Source: Streptacidiphilus sp041262525 (GTDB lineage: Bacteria; Actinomycetota; Actinomycetes; Streptomycetales; Streptomycetaceae). Taken from it: a stretch of DNA of 64,000 nt. Location: the NCBI RefSeq assembly GCF_041262525.1, contig NZ_JBGCCK010000011.1, forward strand, positions 184,605 to 248,604. The letters are read 5' to 3'. The notes under the pieces are model-generated. The model did not search any database and was not told where the DNA came from. It saw only the letters and a program-made list of their open reading frames with translations. Each line of letters opens with the position of its first letter. The first letter of the stretch is position 1. The position numbers were made by a program, and so were the translations under genes. This document shows, piece after piece, positions 58,373-64,000 of this stretch.

Positions 58373-58454
58373 TGGTGCGTCGCCGAGGAATCGGACCTCG
58401 CCAGCCTTGTGGGCGCCGGCTTTACAGGCCGGCGTGTGTCCCAGCACTCGACGC
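58373..58454 (-). tRNA. Class II tRNA-Tyr-like (GUA) with aberrant D-arm, encoded CCA
   Basis: Minus-strand 82-nt structure: acceptor GCGTCG.A/GCGACGC (6 bp plus a mismatch at 7:66), A73 and CCA; reduced D-arm GTG-CTGGGA-CAC without U8; anticodon stem CCGGC/GCCGG with loop CTGTAAA (anticodon GTA); variable arm GCC-CACAA-GGC; T-arm CGAGG/CCTCG with loop TCCGATT (C instead of T55). Class II shape, GTA and A73 all fit tRNA-Tyr, but the D-arm and T55 are abnormal. Encoded CCA is less common in Streptomyces tRNA genes. It may be mobile-element-derived or decaying. Confidence 0.5.
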
Positions 58455-58459
58455 TCGGT

Positions 58460-58478
58460 GCGGGAGGTCTCCTCCCGC
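58460..58478. repeat. Hairpin before tRNA-like locus
   Basis: GCGGGAGG/CCTCCCGC, a perfect 8-bp stem with a 3-nt loop, ends 5 bp from the tRNA-Tyr-like 5' end. It could be a precursor processing hairpin or a terminator for upstream minus-strand transcription. Confidence 0.55.
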
Positions 58479-58674
58479 TGACAAGAGGTTAGGGACGGGT
58501 TCACGACACGGCCACCGAATTACCGGCGCGCTGCCTGGTGCCTCCGGTCCTCACCCGTTCGGCCGCTCCGAGCTGACCCCGCCCCGCGCGACATGGCAGC
58601 GTGGGTCGGACGTGCGCGGAGCGATGGACGCGCACGGAGCGCGGAGAGCGCGGTGCGGCCAAGGGAGAACGGTC

Positions 58675-59598
58675 ATGCAGTTCGACGACGACGCCGGGTT
58701 GGACACCTCCGAGGTCCAGGACCGGCGCGGCTGGGGTGGCGTCCCGGGCGGTGGCAAGACCGTCGGCGGTGGCTTGATCGGGCTGGTCGTGGTGTTGGTG
58801 GCGACGCTCCTCGGCGTGGATCCCGCCCTCTTCGGGCTCTCCGACGGCACGACGACGACCACGCAGAACGCGGCTCGGGCGGGAGCCGCCGGAGCCCAGG
58901 GCCAGGCCCAGAGCAGCGGCCAGCTGGCAGCGACCTGCAAGACCGGCAAGGACGCCAACGCCCGCGACGACTGCCGCATCGTGGCCGTGGTCAACAGCGT
59001 CCAGACCTACTGGCAGCAGTACTTCACCTCGCGTGGCTCCCGCTACACGCCGGCCTCGACGGTCTTCTTCAGTAACGCGGTGAGCACGCGCTGCGGCAAC
59101 GCGAGCTCAGCGGTCGGGCCCTTCTACTGCCCCGGAGACTCCCAGGTCTACATCGACCTGGGCTTCTTCCAGGAGCTGCGCACCAAGTTCGGCGCCGAGG
59201 GCGGCCCCTTCGCGGAGGCTTACGTGCTGGCTCATGAGTACGGCCACCACATCCAGAACCTCACCGGTCAGATGACGAAGGGCGGCGGCCAGGGCGCAAA
59301 CAGCGGCTCGGTGAAGCTGGAGCTGCAGGCCGACTGTTATGCGGGCGTCTGGGCGCACCATGCGACGACCACCCCTTCGGCCGGCACCGGCCGCCCGCTG
59401 ATCACCACGCTCACGCCGGCGGACATCACCGACGGCCTCGACGCGGCGGCCGCGGTCGGCGACGACCGGATCCAGCAGCGCTACCAGGGCCGGGTCACCC
59501 CGGAGAGCTGGACCCACGGCTCGGCCGCGCAGCGCCAGCAGTGGTTCACCACCGGTTACCGCTCCGGCGACCCGGCCACCTGCAACACCTTCGCCTGA
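58675..59598 (+). CDS. Neutral zinc metallopeptidase, YpfJ family
   Basis: A 307-aa membrane-anchored protein: N-terminal acidic start MQFDDDAGLDTSEVQDRRG, one membrane helix (LIGLVVVLVATLLGV, about residues 33-47), a Gln/Ala-rich linker, then the peptidase domain with FYCPGDSQVYIDLGFF, zinc motif LAHEYGHHIQN (about 184-194) and ELQADCYAGVWAHH carrying the third ligand. Likely extracytoplasmic; substrates unknown. AAGGGAGAA precedes ATG 58675. Confidence 0.92.
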   Translation: MQFDDDAGLDTSEVQDRRGWGGVPGGGKTVGGGLIGLVVVLVATLLGVDPALFGLSDGTTTTTQNAARAGAAGAQGQAQSSGQLAATCKTGKDANARDDCRIVAVVNSVQTYWQQYFTSRGSRYTPASTVFFSNAVSTRCGNASSAVGPFYCPGDSQVYIDLGFFQELRTKFGAEGGPFAEAYVLAHEYGHHIQNLTGQMTKGGGQGANSGSVKLELQADCYAGVWAHHATTTPSAGTGRPLITTLTPADITDGLDAAAAVGDDRIQQRYQGRVTPESWTHGSAAQRQQWFTTGYRSGDPATCNTFA

Positions 59599-59671
59599 GG
59601 CCGGACGGGTCCGATCGGCCCGATCCGGCCGATACTAGGTGGGGGACGGAAGGAGCGAAAGGAGTCTCCTC

Positions 59672-59863
59672 ATGCGCAAGGTAGCCGACTGCCGTGAACT
59701 TCCGAGCGATGTGGGCTGCACGCTCACCATCGCCGGCGAGGAGGAAGAAGTCGTCCGCGCCGCCACCGAGCACGCCGTCTCGGTCCACAGCGAGACGGAC
59801 ACCCCGGAACTGCGCGCCCAGATCCGCGGCATGCTGAAGGACGACGTTCTGACGGGCGCCTGA
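59672..59863 (+). CDS. DUF1059 small protein
   Basis: A 63-aa protein, MRKVADCRELPSDVGCTLTI then AATEHAVSVHSETDTPELRAQI, the DUF1059 pattern (CRELPSD.GC, then a helix ending near H). The Cys/His residues suggest metal binding. AAAGGAG precedes ATG 59672. A terminator follows. Confidence 0.9.
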   Translation: MRKVADCRELPSDVGCTLTIAGEEEEVVRAATEHAVSVHSETDTPELRAQIRGMLKDDVLTGA

Positions 59864-59888
59864 CCAGGCCTGACGGATCCCCACGAAG

Positions 59889-59911
59889 CGGCCCCCTCGC
59901 AGAGGGGGCCG
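59889..59911. terminator. Terminator hairpin after DUF1059 gene
   Basis: CGGCCCCCTC (59889-59898)/GAGGGGGCCG (59902-59911), loop GCA, followed by TTTCG. Confidence 0.85.
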
Positions 59912-59938
59912 TTTCGCGTTCCGCTACAGTCTGCGCCC

Positions 59939-60526
59939 ATGACCCAGCCCCTGACCGCCTCACCGGCGGACTCCTCGGCGACGCCTGCGGTTCGTCGCGT
60001 CCCCTTCCGCAGTCCGCGCGTGCCCGCCCTGGTGGCGCAGTGCTCGATCGGTCTCTACGCCCTGACCGGGCCCTTCGCGTCGATCCCCCTCGCGCGGCGG
60101 GAGGTGATGGGGCCGCTGGGGAGCGCCTCCAATCTGCTCCAGCTGGTCGCCGGGGTGAGCTTCCTGGTCTGGTTCAGCCGTTGCCGCCACAATGCCGAGA
60201 TCCTTGCTCCGGGCACGGTCGCCCATGAGCCGGGCTGGGCGATCGGTGCCTGGTTCGTCCCGGTCCTGTCCTGGTGGCGGCCGCGTCGCATCGCCCTGGG
60301 CATCCTCCGGGCCTCGGGCGATGCCGCCGCCGACCGCCTCGTCGACGTCTGGTGGGTGCTGTGGGTCGCCATGCAGGTCGGCAGCCCCGTCATCTATTGG
60401 GGCCACCAGCATTCGGTGCCACTCGCGGCAGCCAACTCGGTCCTGATCGCACTCGCCGCGACCTTCGCGGTCCTGGTCATCCGTCGCCTCACCGCCGCGC
60501 AACTCTCCGCACCGCAGCCTGACTGA
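59939..60526 (+). CDS. DUF4328 membrane protein
   Basis: A 195-aa protein with four membrane segments. SFLVWFSRCRHNAEILAPG and EPGWAIGAWFVPVLSWWRP are the DUF4328 signature of actinobacteria. Role unknown. ATG 59939 has TACAGT 8 nt upstream and no RBS (leaderless). Confidence 0.88.
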   Translation: MTQPLTASPADSSATPAVRRVPFRSPRVPALVAQCSIGLYALTGPFASIPLARREVMGPLGSASNLLQLVAGVSFLVWFSRCRHNAEILAPGTVAHEPGWAIGAWFVPVLSWWRPRRIALGILRASGDAAADRLVDVWWVLWVAMQVGSPVIYWGHQHSVPLAAANSVLIALAATFAVLVIRRLTAAQLSAPQPD

Positions 60527-60559
60527 ACCTTTCGGCCGACCCCTGCCGGCCGGCCGACG

Positions 60560-60700
60560 TCACTTCTCCAATCGACGGTCGTCCCGCAAGAGCCGACCGA
60601 CGATGCTTCGGCGCCAGGACTCCGGCAGCGGGCGCTGCATCCTGACGATGCCCGCGATCAGGAGCAGGATCACCCCGCCGCCGATGATGAAACCGATCAC
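60560..60700 (-). CDS. Small single-span membrane protein (46 aa)
   Basis: GTG 60700 begins MIGFIIGGGVILLLIAGIV, one membrane helix, then a basic tail (RMQRPLPESWRRSIVGRLLR) ending at TGA 60560-60562. GGGGGAAG lies 4 nt upstream. Codon use is G/C-biased at third positions, as in real genes here. Function unknown. Confidence 0.6.
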   Translation of the reverse strand: MIGFIIGGGVILLLIAGIVRMQRPLPESWRRSIVGRLLRDDRRLEK

Positions 60701-60849
60701 GCTTCCCCCGTCCGGGTACCCAGTCGTGCACTCGGGAATTGTCAGTGCCGAGCGAGAGAATAGGGGGTGTCAGGGCGACGCGTGGCGTTCCGCAACGAGT
60801 TGGCCTGAACGCTGTCCGGCTTGCTGAGCCAATCCTCCAGGAGGCCCCC

Positions 60850-61218
60850 TTGAAGAGCTCCCTCGGATCTGCTGTCTTCTTCCTCCCTCCCGGCACTCCG
60901 GGAGACGTCGCGCGCGGCTGGAACCGTGCCGCGCTCGCCGCGCAGGTCGCCGTCCGGGCCGCCGCGCTCGGGCTCGGCGCGGACCTGACCCTCGACCAGA
61001 TGACGGGTCTGGCCCAGGTGGTCCGCGACGACGACGCGGGCCGTCCGCTCTCACCGACCACCCAAGCGGCCATCCGCGCGGCCCTGCGCCGCCCGCTGAG
61101 CTTGGCGGACGCGCCGGAGGAGATAGCGGCGGCGGTCTTCTCCCACCTGCCGGACTCACCCGTCCCGGTACTGGGCCCCGACGGCCGCCGCTACTTCCTG
61201 GTCGCCGTACCGGGTTGA
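60850..61218 (+). CDS. Hypothetical protein
   Basis: About 122 aa, not recognised. TTG 60850 (KSSLGSAVFFLPPGTPGDVA) follows AGGAGG by 5 nt and is the best start. The body is helical and Ala-rich (RAALAAQVAVRAAALGLGAD) and ends with DGRRYFLVAVPG. A strong terminator follows. Confidence 0.6.
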   Translation: MKSSLGSAVFFLPPGTPGDVARGWNRAALAAQVAVRAAALGLGADLTLDQMTGLAQVVRDDDAGRPLSPTTQAAIRAALRRPLSLADAPEEIAAAVFSHLPDSPVPVLGPDGRRYFLVAVPG

Positions 61219-61238
61219 GCCCGGCTCGCAGTTCCTGC

Positions 61239-61270
61239 GGCGGGGTGGGCGCAGGCCGGCCCACCCCGCC
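61239..61270. terminator. Bidirectional terminator
   Basis: Perfect 11-bp stem GGCGGGGTGGG/CCCACCCCGCC with a 10-nt loop between convergent genes. Confidence 0.85.
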
Positions 61271-61285
61271 CCGGCTGGTTCCGCG

Positions 61286-61483
61286 TTAGGACCGGGTCCA
61301 GGTCACCTTGGTCACCTCGCGCATCGGGAAGGTCTTGAACCGCCCGGACTGGGGAGGGGACTCGATGTGGACCCATGGCCCGTCGAACATGACCATGCCG
61401 GGGTGCGAGACGATCTCCGGCTGATGTTCGGGGCTGACTCGGCCCTGGGTATAGACGACACCTTGCCCGTGGAATTCCTGCAT
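61286..61483 (-). CDS. Hypothetical small protein
   Basis: A 65-aa product from ATG 61483: MQEFHGQGVVYTQGRVSPEH, PGMVMFDGPWVHIESPP, FKTFPMREVTKVTWTRS. It looks beta-rich, without signal or membrane helix. The frame is open to 61612 (TTG), but the added sequence looks non-coding. Not recognised. Confidence 0.55.
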   Translation of the reverse strand: MQEFHGQGVVYTQGRVSPEHQPEIVSHPGMVMFDGPWVHIESPPQSGRFKTFPMREVTKVTWTRS

Positions 61484-61684
61484 GCCATCAGGCTCGACCA
61501 GGTCCGGGCCTGCCGCGACCTGGGTTGGGCGGTCCGGGTAGTACGGATCACCGGCGGCACCGGATATTTCGGCCCCATCCCCGCCGGTCGCCGCCGTGCT
61601 GGCCGAGCTCAAGTCCGTGCAGATGGGGTGATGACGTCCGATTTCCGCCAGTCGAAGCAGCTGAGCGCGTTTAGGGTCTCCGGC

Positions 61685-62110
61685 ATGACACAGGAGAATC
61701 GGGAGCTTGTGCAGAACGCGTGGCGGGCCTTCGCCAGTGGTGACGCCGACCGGATATCAGCCTTCTTCACCGAAGACGCCGAGTGGCGCGCCCCCGCCGG
61801 CAACGCCACCGCAGTCGCGCTCGATGTCCCCAGCCACATGGTCGGCAACAGGGCGATCGCGCACTTCATCGCCGAAGACGTCCCCCGGCTCTTCGTGCAG
61901 GACGTCAGCGTCACTTTCGCCGGCCTCTACGCGGACGGCGACTGCGTGGTCGTGGAGGAGACGATGAGCGCGACCCTGGCGGGTGGCAACTCGTACGTCA
62001 ACGATTACTGCTTCGTCTTCGTCCTGAAAGACGGTCTGATCCACCGGGTGCGTGAATACATGGACACCGCGCGCGGCCACCGCATGGTGTTCGGCGAGGC
62101 AAGCTCTTAG
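61685..62110 (+). CDS. SnoaL/NTF2-like family protein
   Basis: A 141-aa protein: NRELVQNAWRAFASGDADRISAFFTEDAEWRAP opens the NTF2-like fold, then FAGLYADGDCVVVEETMSAT and YCFVFVLKDGLIHRVREYMDT. Such proteins act as isomerases, hydrolases or ligand binders; catalytic residues cannot be assigned. Confidence 0.87.
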   Translation: MTQENRELVQNAWRAFASGDADRISAFFTEDAEWRAPAGNATAVALDVPSHMVGNRAIAHFIAEDVPRLFVQDVSVTFAGLYADGDCVVVEETMSATLAGGNSYVNDYCFVFVLKDGLIHRVREYMDTARGHRMVFGEASS

Positions 62111-62230
62111 CGGCTCAGCGCAGCCAGGGCCAATCAGATCATCGGCGGAGTCAGGAACCAGCGGACCCGAAGAACCCACCCGCGAAGCGGCCCACGAGGG
62201 CCGAATCGCTGACCGAGTAGCTACTTGCGG

Positions 62231-62446
62231 TCAGCCGATGCGCGGCACCTGCGACACGGTCTGCGTGGCCTCGTCGAACCACAGCCGCACCCGGTCTGTC
62301 CGATGGTCCGTCGTGACGGCCGACCCGTTCGGAATCGCGGCGATGATCAGGGTGGGGTCGTCCGCGTGTATCCGCAGGGTTGCCTCGTCAACGTTCACGC
62401 CGACGAGCTCTGGCCACTCGGTCCTGCTCCGGTCGGAAGCGTTCAT
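62231..62446 (-). CDS. Potato inhibitor I (CI-2/eglin c) family protein
   Basis: A 71-aa protein closely following the CI-2 pattern: TEWPELVGVNVDEATLRI, NGSAVTTDHRTDRVRLWFDE and QVPRIG. In CI-2 the reactive loop reads TIVTMEYRIDRVR; here AVTTDHRTDRVR puts Thr at P1 and retains both Arg that brace the loop. It should fold as a serine-protease inhibitor. No signal peptide, so it acts inside the cell or leaves by another route. TACAGT lies 7 nt upstream of the ATG (leaderless). Confidence 0.85.
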   Translation of the reverse strand: MNASDRSRTEWPELVGVNVDEATLRIHADDPTLIIAAIPNGSAVTTDHRTDRVRLWFDEATQTVSQVPRIG

Positions 62447-62515
62447 GCCGGGGACTGTACCGGGCGCGGAGGATCGCGAACAGGTGGCCTGGCCTGCGGG
62501 ATTGGGGCCAGCGGC

Positions 62516-62770
62516 TCAATGGGGCATGCGCCTCGCAAGCCGCTCCGTCCGCTTCGCCAACGCCTCTGCTCGCTTCGCCTGCGCCCGGGCCAGACGCGCC
62601 GGATCCAGCCACTGCCAGAACGCAGCACCACCGAACACCCACGCGACGACGAGCAAAGCCCACCGAAGCGCCGTCACCGCGGTCCCCGCAGGCGAGCACA
62701 TCAGGAAGTAGACGGTTACAGCCACGGGGAACCAGAAGCACTGGAACGCGAGACGGATCTTGCGAGACAT
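62516..62770 (-). CDS. Small membrane protein
   Basis: An 84-aa protein with two membrane helices (LAFQCFWFPVAVTVYFLMC and ALRWALLVVAWVFGGAAFW) and a basic coiled tail (ARLARAQAKRAEALAKRTER). ATG 62770 has the same TACAGTCCCCG leader as the CI-2-like gene. Function unknown. Confidence 0.7.
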   Translation of the reverse strand: MSRKIRLAFQCFWFPVAVTVYFLMCSPAGTAVTALRWALLVVAWVFGGAAFWQWLDPARLARAQAKRAEALAKRTERLARRMPH

Positions 62771-62834
62771 GACGGGGACTGTACTGCCTAACCCGTAAGT
62801 CGTGGAAGTCACGGGAGATTGTCCGGGCAAAGAC

Positions 62835-62939
62835 TCAAAAGTCCTGTCTGATCTGCTGAAACGCACCCCAAGGATCACCAAACGCGGCGTGGCGGTCGCG
62901 GTAGCGCGCGGCGACCATCGGGTTGATCGCGTAGACCGT
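62835..62939 (-). mobile_element. IS110-type transposase remnant
   Basis: The minus strand reads VYAINPMVAARYRDRH, very like the conserved DEDD-domain segment of IS110 transposases, then leaves that family (AFGDPWGAFQQIRQDF and stop). Only about 55 nt of the element remain. It joins directly onto the decapitated lectin gene at about 62938. Confidence 0.55.
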
Positions 62940-63360
62940 TAAAGGGGAGCGTTCGACGCGCGGCGCCTACTGTCTGGACATCCCCGGCAACAACGCCGTC
63001 GTCGGCCAACATCTCCAGGCGTGGACGTGCAACAACTCCGACGCGCAGATCTGGAACTACATCAAGACCGACAGCTACCACTTCGAGCTCCAGTCGAAGT
63101 CGAACCCCAGCCTGTGCGCCAACAACTGGCAGGGCGGTGACAACACCGGCAATGACATCAAGCTCTACTACTGCAACGGCAATGCCGACGGCACCTGGAA
63201 CTGGGTCGGCAATCCCTGGTTGCACCCGATCCAGCCGCGGTCGGCACTCAACAACTGCCTGAACATCTGGGGCGGCCTGGCCAACGGCAACCCGGCCAAG
63301 CTCTATCCCTGCTCGCAGATCGACAACGAGGACATCATCATCCCCCAGGCCCCCTGGTAG
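62935..63360 (+). pseudogene. Ricin-B-type lectin gene without 5' end
   Basis: An open frame without start or signal peptide: GAYCLDIPGNNAVVGQHLQ, QIWNYIKTDSYHFELQSKS, LCANNWQGGDNTGNDIKLYY and NCLNIWGGLANGN, with repeated Cys and QxW-type elements of ricin B domains, ending at TAG 63358-63360. An in-frame TAG precedes it at 62932. The 5' part was lost at the IS110 junction. It is paralogous to the next gene. Confidence 0.75.
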
Positions 63361-63534
63361 CAGCGGACTTCGGGGGGCCCGCACCACCCGAAGCGGGGTC
63401 CGCCCGTCCTGGCGGAACGCGACGGCAAGTTGAAAATCGCCGCCGGGCGGGCCGCCCAGGATGACGGCCTGCTTTCACTCAGCTCCCCTATGACCATCAT
63501 CAACAATCTGTCAATCAATAGGGGGAACACCACT

Positions 63535-63912
63535 ATGCGCAAGCGCCTAGCCAAGATCGCCGCCATCGCCGCAGCGCCGCTCCTTGCCGCCACCCTCGGC
63601 ACTGGCACCGCCTACGCCGGCTCCGCCTGGGGACCCATCCAGTTCTCCAACGGCTACTGCCTCGACGTCTCTGGCGGCAACTTCGTCGTCGGTGCCACAG
63701 TCCAGCTCTGGGGTTGCAACGGCACCCCCGCTCAGCAGTGGTGGCTGTGGCAGGAAGACTCCACCCACTTCCAGGCATCCCAGAGCAACGACCCTCAGGG
63801 CCGCGTACTGTGCATGAACAACTGGGAGGGAGGCGACGTCACCGGCAACCACATGCGCCTCTACCCCTGCTCCGCGGGCTCCGTAGGCGACACCCAGTTC
63901 AACGCCGCCTGA
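63535..63912 (+). CDS. Secreted ricin-B-type lectin-like protein
   Basis: A 125-aa product with a Sec signal (MRKRLAKIAAIAAAPLLAAT, cleavage near AYA) and about two ricin-B repeats: NGYCLDVSGGNFVVGATVQLW, AQQWWLW, LCMNNWEGGDVTGNHMRLY. It aligns with the first half of the preceding pseudogene but ends where that continues, so it may be 3'-truncated. AGGGGGAAC precedes the ATG. Likely a carbohydrate binder outside the cell. Confidence 0.8.
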   Translation: MRKRLAKIAAIAAAPLLAATLGTGTAYAGSAWGPIQFSNGYCLDVSGGNFVVGATVQLWGCNGTPAQQWWLWQEDSTHFQASQSNDPQGRVLCMNNWEGGDVTGNHMRLYPCSAGSVGDTQFNAA

Positions 63913-63947
63913 TTCGAAAATCCCCGCTTCGTGACCGTTTCCGCTGT

Positions 63948-64000
63948 TCAGGGCGTCCCGATGGGTTGGAGGTTGACTTGGTAGCCGAGTTGGTTCAGTT
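63948..64000 (-). CDS. C-terminal end of an unidentified CDS (possibly transposase)
   Basis: The minus-strand frame from the window edge reads LNQLGYQVNLQPIGTP and stops at 63948-63950. Endings such as LGYxVxLxP occur in some streptomycete transposases, and the surroundings contain IS debris, but the piece is too short to assign. Confidence 0.3.
   Translation of the reverse strand, partial: LNQLGYQVNLQPIGTP

Noticed and set aside
58280..58460. Two-piece (permuted) tmRNA
   Set aside because: The 5' half carries an ordinary D-arm with U8-A9 rather than a tmRNA-type D-loop, and no tag-coding ORF or tmRNA core pseudoknots were seen.

Overview
The window is chromosomal DNA of a high-GC actinomycete of the Streptomyces type (Streptomycetaceae; Streptomyces, Kitasatospora and Streptacidiphilus cannot be told apart here). 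Evidence: very strong G/C third-position bias, tatA-tatC-helY gene order, the infC-rpmI-rplT-trmH-histidine kinase-pheS-pheT block known from Streptomyces, SseB, DUF1844 and DUF2510 proteins, a DasR-type site before a chitinase gene, and many genes whose -10 box lies only 6-8 nt before the start codon, as in leaderless actinobacterial transcripts.

Layout. 0-5 kb: end of tatA, tatC, the Ski2-like helicase HelY and a lytic-transglycosylase-like protein. 5-8.4 kb: a PadR regulator with a DrrAB-type ABC exporter that shares its operator half-site, then a TetR regulator. 8.4-17.8 kb: a nitronate monooxygenase remnant, a Bcr/CflA exporter, and two near-identical Tat-exported phospholipase C genes in inverted orientation that enclose a DHA2 exporter and an anti-sigma-type ATPase/SpoIIE phosphatase pair. 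17.9-26.8 kb: a GNAT-AAA+ fusion, small enzymes and regulators, a patch of gene debris, and two large polytopic membrane proteins (GT-C glycosyltransferase type). 27-30.7 kb: an orphan, partly decayed cluster (arginase-family fragment, DegT-like PLP protein, acyltransferase-like protein, broken MFS exporter). 30.7-37.6 kb: secreted GH18 chitinase, 5'-3' exonuclease, SDR, S9 peptidase. 36.9-42.4 kb: a gamma-glutamylation amine catabolism locus (class I amidotransferase, FadR regulator, glutamine-synthetase-like ligase, aldehyde dehydrogenase, SDR). 42.6-46.3 kb: conserved actinobacterial proteins. 46.3-54.3 kb: translation block with an attenuator-bearing infC leader and an apparent AUC start for infC. 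54.3-61.3 kb: MarR regulator, HipA-type kinase, panE-like gene, a methyltransferase, a peculiar minus-strand tRNA-like locus, a zinc metallopeptidase and small proteins. 61.3-64 kb: accessory end with a CI-2/eglin-like inhibitor, an IS110 remnant and two ricin-B-type lectin genes, one decapitated.

The most unusual signals are (1) the minus-strand tRNA-like locus at 58.30-58.45 kb, where a tRNA 3' half ending in CCA lies four bases before a 5' half with a matching 7-bp acceptor strand (circularly permuted order), next to a class II tRNA-Tyr-like structure with encoded CCA; (2) the inverted 2-kb phospholipase C duplication whose ends contain the stop codons of both inner neighbours; (3) a family of long intergenic palindromes with a shared core at four places; and (4) the orphan DegT-like/acyltransferase cluster. 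Function calls come from reading the sequence and family knowledge; no database search was run.
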